From Punica granatum (Eukaryota > Streptophyta > Magnoliopsida > Myrtales > Lythraceae): a stretch of 64,000 nucleotides of DNA. A model generated the notes under the pieces. That model made no database searches, was not told the DNA's origin, and was given only the letters and a program-made list of their open reading frames with translations. Of this stretch, positions 34,842 to 47,825 are shown in pieces (within the stretch, counting starts at the first letter, position 1; every line of letters begins with the position of its first letter). The stretch is taken from NCBI RefSeq assembly GCF_007655135.1, contig NC_045128.1, forward strand, positions 3,286,001 through 3,350,000. The letters are read 5' to 3'. Made by a program: the position numbers and the translations under genes.

Positions 34842-37800
34842 GAGTTGGGGTTAGGCCTGTACAAGCCGTGGTAGATATGGTTCCACATGACACGGCCTAT
34901 ACATCAAATAACATAAATTAATTAATTGTATTTTTCAGTAATTTCAATTTTCGAATATTCGATGAAATTTTATGGGTCTGTGCGTGCTTGTGTGTTTTTC
35001 CCAGTGTACTATTATTCGAACCAACAAAATTGATATGATTTAAAAGAGAATGTAACGCAGTAGTGCACGTCATCATCTGTTGATTTAGAGATCACCAATT
35101 CGATATCTAGTAAAACTACACGTACCATTTTATTAGTTATTTAAAATTTCTCTTTATCAAACCAGAAACTCTTACTTTCAAAATGTCGACATGTGCCGCT
35201 ACACTAAATCTCCTATTCCTCTAGACCGAATCACATGTCATATAGAAGATAATGTACTTCCCAAAACAGGCCTAGCGTACATAGGTCAGGTCATGTGTTT
35301 AATTTTTCAGGACTGGCGCGCCAACTATCCTAGCTATGATTCGGTCAAGCTACTTCTTCTTCCCTAATTAACATTTTGGCACTAGGTGGTCGCTAATCCC
35401 CTGGCCCCGTATATGAACTTACGAGTTATGACTCTACCTCGGCCTCTCGACGCTATTGGTTGGAAAAGAGTCGCCCAGATCTAGTCACTGCAGCGCGGTC
35501 ATGCGAGGAGAGGATGCATTATTCCTCCTCCCAAAATAAGTCACGGGTGCTACTATGTCGAGTAACTTAGAGCTGATGACTAACATTTTCATTACAATAA
35601 TTTTGCCTTATTAAGTCGACGTAAGGAAGTATCAATACAATCAAAGCAGACGAGTGGATAACTACTAAGAACGGGAATGATGTGCCATAACTATGTAAAT
35701 CTTAAAAATCTGATCCTTCCTTCCTAACTATATATGTTATCGCAAGGTTGGATAGTTTAAGATTTTTTTAAAGATGGATATTTTTCTTGAGCTTATTTCG
35801 ATAAAAAATTAAAGTGAACTGATTTTCAAGAGATAATTCAATAATGTTAAAATGTAAAAAATCCTCATTTGACATATATCGTTTAATTCTTTAGCTAGAA
35901 TTAATTAGCAAATATATGAAGGGTTAGCAATAGATCGAGTACATCCACTCTACACATTCAAGTAATGTTAGGTCATCATCATTAATTGAAACCTCCAAGT
36001 AGTAGTTGACATTGTATTATTTCCCAAAAATGGCAATATTGCTGGATATCATTTTTCGGTAAAAAAATAATTATGGGAGACATTATTTTCCATGTTTCAT
36101 ATATCAATATCTGATATAGAACATTTGCAAGTCATTGTCTCATAAACGAAAGCATCGAAAATTTGAGAAAATATTTCATTACTATATGACGCAATAATGT
36201 GATGAGTAAAAACGAATATAAGATTATTGCTATTAGCTAGCAATAATTATTGTAATCCTTTTGCCAACAGTAATTGTAATTGCTTGCATATATCAATGTC
36301 GCTTTTAGGATTGCTGTCATCCAATCAGTAAAATATTTAAAAGTAAAGTAAGAAAAGAAAATAATTTGTGGGCATTTCATTAAGTTCGTTAAAATATTTA
36401 AAAATCATAATAAAAGTTTTCCTATATTAATTCAAAACAACTTTAAGCAATTCTATGAATGAGATGACCCTAAATAGAGAATATGATATATACATACATA
36501 TATATGTATAATCAACTTAAATGTTAAAATTTTATTGTATTTCTTCACGATGAAATATGTCAAAGCTGTCATTACAAACGTGCTGTCCGCCGGGGCGTGC
36601 CTCTGACCCACCAAACGTTCCAACTCGACCGGGGGCTGCTGCTTTCAGTAGCTCGTGCATGCAAACCAAACGTGTATGCGTGAGCGGGTGTTGGTTGGCA
36701 TATGAAAGATTTTTGTTTCGGTCGTCATCTCAATTTCGCTGGTCATCCATCTCGACAACAACGTGCGAGAGCCATGCCCGGACATTGCACCGCGCAGTCC
36801 ATACCCGAAGGTTTAAAGAAAATTAACGCGCAGGTGCCTCGTGGGCACATTGAACTCGTTATTCGCAACTAATAACCTAAGGCCACTTCATGATAAAAAA
36901 AAAAAAAGTTGATTCACCCAAAGAAAATTTTAGTTAATTAAAAACGTGAGATTAAGTCTATACGTTAATGATCATTATGTCTGGGGTTAGTGCCTAGTTC
37001 GAGATAATCTCCGGAGCATTTGGATAATAGAAGATCCTACGGCCTACTATGTTATGAGAAATACTCCAAGATGATCTGAATCAAAATAAAAGTTCATGAT
37101 TTTTACATTTAAAATATAATTTGTGATAAATTTGAAAAAAATAGTAAAATAATTTTCACTTCCATCACTATTTTTACTTTTTTTAAAATATATTTTTTCA
37201 GAAAAAAAGTATAAGGATATTTTTGCTAACGTGAAGCTAGAAAAATTTATGACGTGAGAATAATTTGAGTAATCACTAACTGTTAAAACATGATAAAAAT
37301 TAAATTTATAAATATAAAATAAACAGAAAAAAATGATAATAAATTTTATTTATAAAAAGCTTTTTAAATTATATGTAATCTGGAATAGTAGATAAGAGTT
37401 TTTTTTTTAAAGTAGGTCATCTCAATATAAATAAATATGTTTATTTAATCTCTATAGTTTTTAAAATCTTCCTAAAAATTTAAAAATTCTTTAAACATAA
37501 CACGGCCCAAAACTTCTATCGCTTTAAGTGCAAATTCTCAACTTTGGTTAATCTATGAAACTTTTTTTTTCCCTTAAAATATAGAAGAAGTGTTTAGAAA
37601 CCTCCAACTCTCTCCATCAAACTAAATTTTATTAAGGTCAACTCATTTAAAACTTTTTCGAATTGCCGCGATGCTCACTTTTGTGAAAAAAAGAAGTGCT
37701 CTTTTAGCCCTTACAGATTTCTTTTTTTCTTTATTACAAAAGAATCACATGAGTTCAAGATAATAATTTGAATTTTTTTTAAATATATATATATATATAT

Positions 37801-40800
37801 ATACATATTTAATTCTTCTCGTTCATGAAATATCTTTTAGGATCATCGTTTGACAAGCATTTGATTAAATTCTACATTTTATCCTACTAAAACATTATCA
37901 ATTTTTTCTACATCTGCAAAAATTTAATTTGTGGCATGCCATGCAGTTTAGCAAATAGATGAACGAGCTTATTAATAATACACAAGGGGAGTAATCCCTC
38001 TATCTATGTAATTAAAAATATCGATAGGAGTAAATTTGTGTGGACACTATGCCTCCATACCATGTAACAAACTTCCAAATTTGACCAAAAAAATTTATAG
38101 AGAATTATTTTTCCTTTCCCTTCCAGCTGGGAAGTAACCAAATAACTATAGTTATGGGTCCTTGTCATAAAAAGCAAATAATTATAGTTTTACTTAAGGA
38201 GGTGGATAATTATTCTGAAATTTTCTTTGCTCCACATGATACTTTTTGTGTTAGGTGGTATATAATAGGGTTAGGTTAAGTTCAGGCTCATTTCCGTGGA
38301 CCGGTAGAACTATCGTAGTCGTGGCTAAGGGATTTCGGTTTTCTCTCACGAAGTTGGGAACTGCTTTCGTAGAGCAGAATATACAATATTACTTGTGCTT
38401 TTTTATCAGGTAGAGAAGGACTTCTATTAAATTATGTGAAAAAACATAAAATTGTATCGAGTTATATGATATCGTCATGCCAGTTAATTAATTTTTTTTG
38501 TCTTTAATTTCAGTGTGTATAAGCATTATATATAGTTGTCGATAATGACTATGATCTAATGCCACTACCCCTCAGAAATCGAAAGAAGTAAGCTCTGGCA
38601 AATGAGAGAATCTTTCTTGAGAATATACGTTCTCACTGCATCTCCTCTTAAATTTTGGCCCTTATTTGTTGGTAGCTCAAAAGTATCGTCAAGGCCGCGG
38701 TCCATTTACGAACCATCTTAGACACTTATTACAAAGCCGTTGAATCAATTCTCTATAATAAAATTCATATCATAAAAAGTTGATGCGACAGTATATGTGT
38801 GTAAATCGCGATATTTTAAATGAACCAAATAGTAGGGTTTTGGTGTATATAATCAATTGACAAGTCCTTCAATGCATCACCAACTAAGTGCTCTTCTCTC
38901 TTATTATTTCTTAGCTTCAATTTTTTGGTTCAAGAGCCAAAATAGGGGGGCTAAGAAAAGAGCATGTTGGGTTGGTAGTTCGAACATATTTATGGACAAT
39001 CTAATTCACATTAAGTTTTTTTTTTTTGATTATATAGGAAGCCTACGAGCCTAATGCAATAATTCACATTATATTTAAATGTACGGTTACAATTAATATT
39101 TATTATAACCAGAACATCAAATAGTCATTTTCCCAGTAATGATCATGCATTTCGGTGTCATACCTTTACTCGCACCTCGACCACCAATAGCATGCGGGTA
39201 GGAACTCTGGTGAGGTCACCTATCAGCACCGGCCATGGTCGCAACAAATACGTTGTATCGGTTTTTTCCGGTACGCCCCATCAAGTACGAGGAAAGAATC
39301 GCTTTCCCAATCTAAAGATAATGTTTCGGAGAAAAAGCGATTGCAGAAAACAAATGGCGCAATCGTTTATTTCTGGCTCCTGTAATCCAGAAGTGACTAT
39401 GCTTCCGATAAAAACGGAAGCAGGTCGATGCCGTGCTGCCACTCTGCCTAGTAGGAACATGGGCATGGTTCCTGTTTTGGCACCAAATTGAAATTAGTCA
39501 AGGAATCTGCCTTCTTCGGAATTGGAATTCTCCATATGTCCCTTCACTTCCGAAACCTCGTTACCGGTCTTTTTCGTGCCTAACAGATGAAAAATGAAAT
39601 AAAATTAAAGACTCTCATTTTAGCCGGCTACTTAATAAGGAAAAAGAAGTTGTGTTTGATTTTGGTGATGACAAACGAAGATGACCAATCCCATTTGAAG
39701 TGAATTAAAATGAACAAATAGATAAAAACAAATGATGGTCTAAATTAGGAGAAAAATTTAGATGATTCTATCTCAAATGACGTGGTGAGAAAGAATCAAT
39801 AAGAATTGTTTAATGAAGAATAATTATGGCAATTATCCGAGTGATTAGTACCAAGTCTCTAATTTCATACATTTTGATTGGTACTTCCTTACACCACGTG
39901 GCGAGGTAGGATCACTCAATAACTTCTCATAAATTAGGGACGGATATGGAGGAGTTCCGGAGTGGTTGTGAGATGAATGCCGAGGCAAGTTGTCCGAACC
40001 AGAGTGACGGAAATTAATAATTCCATGAAAAATTAAAGAACGATTTGCAAATTTCTTTTATTTTTTAAAATTCGGCACACGGTTTTTCTTTAATTTTTTC
40101 TTTAGGAATGGTTTCTTCTTCACGGAGCCATCCCGAGCTCACGAGTACTCCAAACATCCATAGTGCTCGTACAAGTGCGAGATTTCGCATGAAACCAAGC
40201 GACCAATTCAAAGGATATATGGCGAAAAGATTCCCTTACTGACCTAAGGACACAACGGCTAGTATTTCAGACGATGATATATATATTTATGTTGATTGAC
40301 ATGGAGCGGAACGCAGGCTTACTCATGCGAGTCAAGGGCTGTGTGTGATGGGCTCGAAATAAGATATGCCAGTGATGACGAAAACTCTCCGGTCGATAGA
40401 TTAAGAAGGGTGTGTGCGAGAACGATTCGGTTGATAGAAGGAGGCGGGGTTTATATAATTAGATCGTGTCATCAGTCATCGCAACTGCGCAAATAATTTT
40501 ATGATGATCCTTGGACGGAATTGATGCGAGTGAACTATTGATGAGGTTCATGATTTGTCCCCTTCTCGGCTGTTTCATTTGCTAGAGAACATTTTTCCTT
40601 AATCATCTTTCGATGTCGATTATGGTCATGTCGTACGTTAAACTTTATGGGTAGGACTGTAAGAGTCGGTTAGTCTAGAACGAAAGAGACCTTGGCTGAG
40701 CCTAATATTGCTGAATTAATCATCTTCTACCTCCGAAAGCTTTCTCTTGAGGACCAGGCGTTCGAATGGCACTACTTACTTGAAGCCATGAGCATGGAAC

Positions 40801-41088
40801 TAGCTCATGAAATTAGGCCCCATGACAAAACCTCTTCGTGATGTCAAGAAGAGAAATCATGGTAGCAATTAACATTCATCGTAATCCTCTGAATCAGTCA
40901 TATGCCAACGTTACAATGACGCCAATACAAATAAATCCAGGGACTAGATACATCTTGTAATCTGAGTCGAGCATTTATTCCACAAAATCTGATTTCTCAA
41001 CCGACTACATCGTATTTACATGCCCGGAAAAATCAATAAGAAAACAGGAATACACACAAAATACATAGGTCAAGTGCGAGGACCGAGC
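34842..41088. other. Long intergenic AT-rich region between chalcone synthase and HISN2
   Basis: I find no supported gene in about 6.2 kb. It holds a SINE-like segment (35050-35160), a TA run near 37785, poly-A/T tracts, and GC-richer islands at about 36580-36860 and 39130-39490 whose short frames I cannot assign. The bases next to 41088 should be the HISN2 3' UTR; AATAAA on the - strand at 40974-40979 is a plausible polyadenylation signal. Confidence 0.5.
35050..35165 (+). mobile_element. SINE-like element, copy B
   Basis: Related to 17860-18010: both share GTAGTGC, TTGATTTAGA, ATTCGATATCTAGT, ACTAC.CGT and the tail TTTTATTA.TTATTTA. Copy B lacks the internal tandem duplication of copy A. 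The B-box-like word is AATTCGATA. Confidence 0.45.
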
Positions 41089-43341
41089 CTAGCCCTGTTT
41101 GCGGCTCTTCTTTTCTTCTATTCCTGACTGAGAAAATCTCTTCCGGAGAATCTCGAGAACATCTTCCATCTTCACGCCTCTTAAATTAAGCATGACCATG
41201 GAGTGGTATAGCACATCTGCCATCTCCGATGCCGTTCGTGGTCTGTCTTCATTCTCTTCTAACGTCCTACACAACTCATCTGCCTCTTCCCTGAAAACAA
41301 AGTTTGAGCTTGTAAGGTCATCGTAGCTAGAATAGATAGATAATTTGCCGTGTATTTAGTACAGATATTGCATTTTCATGGACAAAGAAACTTTTAAGTC
41401 TATATTGCTTATTTTTTTGAATGAATTCCACCAAAATTTTTCCCCGCTATGTATTCACCTGATCTTTGAGCATAGCAGCTTATTGTCGAGCAACAATCGT
41501 TTTGTCCAGGAGGGTTTCCCTTCCTTCGGCTCATCCAACTCAGCTCTCCGCTTAGAGATGGTAGACTCCAAGGAGTACAATGTTGACATAGCCAACTCAT
41601 TTTGTTCAACCTAGAGCCAATGATTAATGGAAAGGAGGTTTAGAAACAGGTTGCAATACATCAGGGCGGAAAATAAATCATTTGCAGGTCCAGAGCTGCA
41701 AACCTCGGAATTTCCCAGTAAACACGACACCGACGAATAATAGCAAGTCTCAGCCCCCGTATGACATGTGGGCCCATCTGGTTTTCCGAGATATATTATC
41801 TGCATATATGAGAGATTAGATTAAATATAAAAACAAAAAACAGCAAATTTGACCAGGCAAGAAGACTTTCAAACACTCACCGAGTCTCGGTCACAATCGA
41901 GAAAGATGTCGTGAATATTGATGAAATTCATGGAGGTTTCTCCCTTCGTCCATAGAGATGACCTCGATCGGCTGAAAAAGGTAGCCTTGAGAGTGGAAAT
42001 AGTTTTGGCCAAAGCATCCCTGTTGGCAAATCCTTGCATTAAGATTGCCCCAGTATCAACATTCTGAGCTATGGCAACAGCTAAACCTTTGTCGTCCCAT
42101 TTTACACTATCTAACAAAGAGTCAACCTGCGAAAGAATTTTAAATCCCAGATTCATAATATTGAAGCATAATTAAAATGTAAATTCTTCGAGACAAGCTG
42201 TATGTGATTCAATCTTGTCAGTGCTTACACATATTAAAAAATGACCATGCAACAACATTACGAATTTTCATAGAAGGATGACTATGCCCGGAAACTGATG
42301 GTATTTCAACATGTTTACCAATACACACGAACCGATATCACAATGTGGAGTTCAGATGCAGCTCAGAGAATCATAACAGCCAACTATCAAACTAATAATG
42401 TACATTAATATGTTTTCTTTTTCAGGGAAAATTTACAGGTCATGTACCCTCCTTACGGTTACTGCATGAAAACAGATCAATTTCACTGGGATGATGGCAT
42501 GGAGGGTTAACTCAATCTTGTCATCTTCCGACACAGAAGTGGTACAGAAGGTAACCACACCTGCTTTATAGATGACATATAAACTTCCGGTATCCTTTTC
42601 CCACAAACATTGCTATTTGTTTGGCCAAACATGAAACATCAACCTCCATCTTGTTTTGCAAACATACTAATAATCCCGATGGAACGATTAATCAGGTACA
42701 TTGTAAATTGATGTTAGCTACATATGTAGTGTCCAGATGTAGCTCGTAAAACAACTGAAGATATGTAATCGGGCAACGATGGACACCTTCGGGAGAATGT
42801 TCACCGGGCAAATGGGAAGCCCATCCACCGGGTTTTCTTCTCCTTCCTTGATTTTTCAGACTTGTAACGATATCTACCCACCATTTAAACCGGTAGAAAT
42901 CTGACTTAAGTCTGAGAAACGCAACATTGCTCGCGTATTCAACATTGTAAATGCTAATGCAACGCAATGGTTCCTTCTAAAATGGTATCAGCTAATGGAC
43001 AACAATCATGGCTACAGATACAAGCAGCGGCCAGCAACATCATGAACGATTTCATCGATTTAAGGATGTTATACTATATGGCTGCTCTGCATCAGATAAT
43101 CTATGTAACTTAGCAGATTCACGAATCTCATTTATGGAGATGGAGGTGAAATGGCAGCTCAGTTAAGTACCTTAGCCTGAAGAGAGAGGCCTTTATCTAT
43201 CTTAAACTCCGAGGAAGCAAACACTACGTGACTGCTCCTCGGCCGACAGCTGTATCCGCAGGAGCCACCGCCGGCGGAAAGCGAGAGGCGGACTCTCTTA
43301 GGGAACCTCAGAGGCTGAAGGCAGTGAAACGACGAGGCCAT
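41089..43341 (-). CDS. HISN2: Histidine biosynthesis bifunctional protein hisIE, chloroplastic
   Basis: Exons read downward: 43341-43171, 42126-41881, 41799-41704, 41610-41459 and 41290-41089, giving 288 residues. The protein carries two activities of plastid histidine synthesis: phosphoribosyl-ATP pyrophosphohydrolase (step 2) and phosphoribosyl-AMP cyclohydrolase (step 3). The cyclohydrolase domain comes first (SVKWDDKGLAVAIAQNVDTG, FFSRSRSSLWTKGETS, DCDRDSIIYLGKPDGPTCH), with metal-binding Asp, His and Cys residues. The pyrophosphohydrolase domain follows (STLYSLES, IREEADEL, ASEMADVLYHSMV). The first about 55 residues are Ser/Arg-rich and serve as transit peptide. The start MASSFHCL is preferred over an in-frame ATG 67 codons upstream because the extension is Pro-rich and not family-like. 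Length fits plant homologues of about 280 residues. Intron 1 is about 1.04 kb. Confidence 0.92.
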
Positions 43342-44629
43342 CGCGTGGAACGGCACCGCGAGCCTCACCGAAGCATTTGCATCAAGCTCAACCTCAGAGG
43401 TAATAGGCAGGAGATGGCAATGGCGGCGAGCTGAGCTCGGACGAGCTGCAGCTGCGGGAGGAGGGCGAGGCGGCGGCGGGGTGTGGGGTGTGAAGGGTTT
43501 CAGTGTGGGGTTTTGAAGGGACGAAGAGGGGGTTGGTTGCAAATATTTCTCTCTGAAACATTTTTATTTCGGTGCTCAAACATAGTGAAAATTGTAATAT
43601 TTCCCTATTTAAGTAAGTATATTATGAAATTGCACATTGCCGTAACGGAAAACGACGTCGAAGTAAACGGTAGGGGTATATACGAAAATGTATAGAAATA
43701 GTGAGTAATTAATATACTACAAAAAGAAGATTATAATAGATGTTAAGAATAAATTAATATTTCGAACAAAAATACATTAAGTGATATATATATATATATA
43801 CTATTTCCATTTCTCTGGAGAAAATAAATGTTGCGTGATTTTCTAATATATACTAATATCATATGACAAAATTTTTATTATTTAAAGATATATTTTTTGG
43901 GAGATTTCGGTCATGAATTTTTATTTTTTATGGTTCTTCTATCTTGAAATAAAACCATATTAATTTAATTATTACTAATGAAAGCATATTTATTCATTTT
44001 TTTAGACCAATGCTTACATTCATGGTGATTACTACTTTTTCTAATGCCTAGAATAGAAACACTCTTTCTATAATTAGGATGGTTGATCTCTCTAAGGAAA
44101 AAAAAATATGAATTTTCATTTTGAGTCCGTAAATATGTTTTTTAAAAGATTATTACTATGTCATTCATCCAATAAAAAAATATTGCTATATCTTTCTAAT
44201 AATTAACCTAAAATCTTTCTAATTAAAAAATAATTGCATAAGTTGTAATTACGCAAGATGTAAGGGTTATTTAATAGATGTGACTGGTATATTAAATTAG
44301 AGGATCTTTAGGCACACTAATTATGAAAATTTAGTTAATATGTCATGGTGAGTGAAATTTTAAATTAAGAAGATTTTTGGGTCGATTATTATGAGGTATA
44401 GTAACACTCTTTAGAAAGTGAAAATTTTCAAAAAAAACTTTTCAACTTGTAATCTCTTTTTTCATTTTAAGCAAAGGACGACAAAAGCCAGTGTCCAGTA
44501 ACCGTAAATTACCCAAAAAGAAACTTCATCGAGTCCATCAGATATATCTAAACGAATATCGAATATAAGTAAATATCAAGAGACTCGAATCTATCTGAGA
44601 GAGGATATGAGTCCCGTAAAAATATTATA
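43342..44629. other. Upstream region of HISN2 and AT-rich intergenic DNA
   Basis: The first 200 bases are GC-rich leader/promoter of HISN2. Beyond about 43580 the sequence is strongly AT-rich with a TA run near 43787 and no supported gene. Confidence 0.45.
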
Positions 44630-44922
44630 ATATGATTGGTTTTAAAGTTGAATTATGATTTTAATTTGTTTGTAATGATTGTAATGTTAAATTATGAGAA
44701 AAAGTATGAAAAAGTAAAAAAATTAATGATTGTATTGTTGAATTGTGGAAAAAGTAACGAATAGTTGAGATAATTTATTATTAAAAATTAAATTGAATGA
44801 TTAAAAAAATTGAAGAAAAATGAAAAATTAATAATTATGTTGTTGACTTTTGTTGTGTAGTGAATATAGTTAAAGTTAAAATTAAAATTTTAAAATCAGA
44901 TTGCGAAATCAAACGGAGTATA
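44630..44922 (-). mobile_element. AT-rich MITE, family shared with 47826-48112 (opposite orientation)
   Basis: Read on the - strand it contains CAACAATACAATCATTA, TTTCTCATAATTTAACATTAC, AATCATTCAATTTAATTTT and similar words. They recur in the same order on the + strand at 47826-48112. The element abuts the MITE starting at 44924. Borders are approximate. Confidence 0.55.
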
Positions 44923-44923
44923 A

Positions 44924-45186
44924 CCCTGTTTGGATTCGAAGTTAAAATCACCATGATTTTAACTTTAACTTTAACTCTACACTACACAACAAAACACACA
45001 TTTGAAAAGTCAAACTGGTGGGTCCCATATCTTATTCAAACACACAATCTCATTATACACAATTATCTACTACATCCATTTATTTTATTTAAAGTCAAAT
45101 TGGTGGGCCTACAAACCCTTATCTTCTTCCTCAGTTAAAGTTAAAGTAAAGTTTCGTTGACTTTAACTCCGAATCCAAACGGCCCG
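44924..45186. mobile_element. Tourist-like MITE with GTTTGGATTC ends
   Basis: The left end is CCCTGTTTGGATTC and the right end GAATCCAAACGGCCCG, an inverted pair matching the MITE in the DUF3754 intron (2663-2919). The interior has TTAACTTTAACTTTAACT near the left end and AGTTAAAGTTAAAG near the right, giving extended subterminal inverted repeats. Confidence 0.65.
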
Positions 45187-47101
45187 AATATTCTTCTCTA
45201 CTTACTGACTTTCTGAATCGAAAATTTGCTTAAATGAAAGGGAAAAAGGAGCAAAAATGATGCGACAGTTCGATAATGATCCTTCATGGGAGCCAAGCTG
45301 GTTTATGAGCGGCGGGTTAGCAAAGTCCGGGACGCGGGGGCATCTACCATGGACCCGAGCAGTACGGTATACCTCGTCCATCATTTGGGAGAAAGGATTT
45401 TACCGTTTCTAACCTTTATGATCTAACAATTTTTGAGAGTATGATGGTACGATGTAATTAAATAAAATTCGGAGAAAAGGACAAGAAATCGATGTGGACA
45501 AAAGTCTTTTTTGCCAGTGTCAGTTGTCGCCTCAATGAGAAGTTCTTTTTGAAAAGTAACCTTTTTTTTTTCTTTTTCTTTTTGTTCGAGCAAAAGAGAT
45601 AGCTTCTTGCAGAAGTTTGCTTTAGGCTTAAGGAAAAATGGAAAAAGAAAATCAAAAGTAAAATAAAATGGTTAATTTTATTATACGCCCTAGACTTTGG
45701 GAGCAATCTCGAAACATCCCTTATAGTTTGACTCGTTTCAAAAGATTTTATAGCAACATGTTGTTTGTTTAGTTGATTCTAGCCGTTCAACTAAAAACGC
45801 TATTATTTTTATCGAATGGTTTGGGAATGGAGGAATTAATGGTTTTAAGTGTTAAAATGTTTGTAAAGGAGGTTTTTGGACAATTTAGATTGGTAGATCA
45901 ATTCGTTATCGTGATATATAATTTATGATATTTCAGTCATTTTTTTAACTTAGAACTATTTAGACTATTTAAGGTAAATAATCTCAGAGTACTTTCTTCT
46001 GTTTGACTAGTCTCTAGGGCTTTTGAACCCTATGTTCACACTATCCAAGTCGGTCGCCAAAGTTAGGTTTGTCAGTCCAAGGTGAAACCCAACTTCGCCA
46101 ACCAACCATGGGGTTTGCAAGCCTCAGACCGTAGGTGGCTCACCAAAGCTAAGCAGTTTCGATGACCCCAAGGAGAATATGAAGAGTGCATGTTTATCTT
46201 CCTTATTTTTTTTGATAAATGTTAATATTAGTTTATTATTATTTTTCTATTTTTTATAAATAATATTTATTACATAGACGATAAGGGTAATCAATTCTTT
46301 CAATAATTTTTAATGACATTCTTGATATAATTATCCCCTCTAACTGAATAAATAAAATTTTATTCGCATGACAGCTTGGTTTCCTATGAATTCATTTACG
46401 TATCTATTCAATTCATCATCGATTACATTCGTGCGAACTAATACCTCGATAGGAAAACTAACTCATTCCGCTTCAAATTGCTAACTCAATTATCAGTTTG
46501 GATGGAAGAAGATAAGGAGGATCATTCCGCTTGGAACTGCCAATTGACCCTTCGCACTTCTAAAATCAAAGCGCTAGCATCAATCCGTTGGCGCCTTACA
46601 ACAACGTCCTGGCATGCCTGGTGAATTATTCAGACACATGGAAGCCGAAAATGTATTCGTATGAATCGAAGCGAAACAATGATTCTTTGCGAAAATATTT
46701 TTGTTTGCGGAATGCATATCGTCGATGACCCATCTTTTCATCTATGCAGATAACGATGTTAGGGGTGTGGAGGGAGTCGTGACAATCCGCCTACACCCGT
46801 GGGAGGTTTTCGAGGGAGCTATGCTATATGGAGTATTTTGAGACCGACCCCAAACTATTGGGGGTATATTGATACTAATCCAAAAATAAATAGAACAACC
46901 TCAATTTTCCGTACACCCGTCGTCTTCAACGTCTTCTTTTTATGAAAGTCCTCAACGTCTTTGCCTGCCTTAAATTTCGCGTTCTCATAGTCTCGCTCAC
47001 TTCCATCCCCGCTGTCTATCTGTCTCTCTCTCTCTCCGGTCTGGATCACGCCGTGCTCGATCCTTCTTCCATCACACCCAGGCACCTTTTAAGCCTCTTT
47101 C
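45187..47101. other. Intergenic region upstream of the zinc-knuckle gene
   Basis: No gene is supported. A poly-T/A stretch lies near 45560-45600. A pyrimidine-rich leader with (TC)n near 47020-47040 precedes the start codon at 47102. Confidence 0.45.
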
Positions 47102-47704
47102 ATGGAGCCCGGCAGCTTCCCTCCTCCTCCTCCTTCTCAGACACCGCCGTACAGCGAGGCCCTGACGCAGAGGATGAAGGGCGACACGTGCTTTATCTGC
47201 AAGAACAAGGGCCACTGGAAGCAAGACTGCCCCCAGGGGAGCCCCGCCGCAAGCCCTTCCAAGGCGAAGTCCCCCACCGCCTCCTCCTCCTCCTCCTCTG
47301 ACATCCCGATCCTGCATTGCGGCTGCGGCGACGCCTGCTCCGTCCTTACCTCGACGACCGAAGGAAATCCCAACGGGAATTTCTACTTCTGCAGCAGACG
47401 TTCACAATCGCAGCCGTCGTACAGCGAGGCCCTGACGCAGAGGATGAAGGGCGACACGTGCTTTCTCTGCAAGAACAAGGGCCACTGGAAGCAAGACTGC
47501 CCCCAGCGGAGCCCCGCCGCAAGCCCTTCCAAGGCCAAGTCCCCCACCGCCTCCTCCTCTGACATCCCGATCCTCCATTGCGGCTGCGGCGACGCCTGCT
47601 CCGTCCGTACCTCGAAGACCGAGAGAAATCCCAACCGGAAGTACTACTTCTGTAGCAGATGTTCACAATTCCCGGTTAGTATTTTCCATCCGTTTCTTCC
47701 CTGA
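47102..47704 (+). CDS. CCHC zinc-knuckle / GRF zinc-finger protein with duplicated module (3' part possibly missing)
   Basis: The open frame encodes 200 residues. It has two nearly identical modules of about 90 residues (offset 270 bases), each with a CCHC knuckle (CFICKNKGHWKQDC / CFLCKNKGHWKQDC), a Ser/Pro/Lys linker and a GRF-type finger (CGCGDACSV...FYFCSR). Proteins with this architecture (for example Arabidopsis At3g42860) bind nucleic acid; the role here is unknown. A GT donor (CCCG|GTTAGT) near 47671 occurs right after the second GRF finger. The last nine codons may therefore be intron read-through, with further exons downstream. If so, the pararetrovirus that begins about 0.5 kb later lies in or beyond that intron. 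The second linker lacks three serines present in the first. Coding GC content is high. Confidence 0.7.
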   Translation: MEPGSFPPPPPSQTPPYSEALTQRMKGDTCFICKNKGHWKQDCPQGSPAASPSKAKSPTASSSSSSDIPILHCGCGDACSVLTSTTEGNPNGNFYFCSRRSQSQPSYSEALTQRMKGDTCFLCKNKGHWKQDCPQRSPAASPSKAKSPTASSSDIPILHCGCGDACSVRTSKTERNPNRKYYFCSRCSQFPVSIFHPFLP

Positions 47705-47825
47705 AATCTTCCATCTTTCCTGCTTCTGCTGATTTCATCGTCGAATTTTCATGCTACTCGGGTCTGTTCTTGTCGTGGGTAGGCTTCAATCTGCTGCTTT
47801 TGTTTAAGATGCTTATTTTCTCAAT

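Noticed and set aside
43342..43542. Upstream in-frame ATG extending HISN2 by 67 residues
   Set aside because: The extension is Pro/Ala-rich low complexity and would give an atypically long transit peptide; the internal MASSFHCL start fits the family length.
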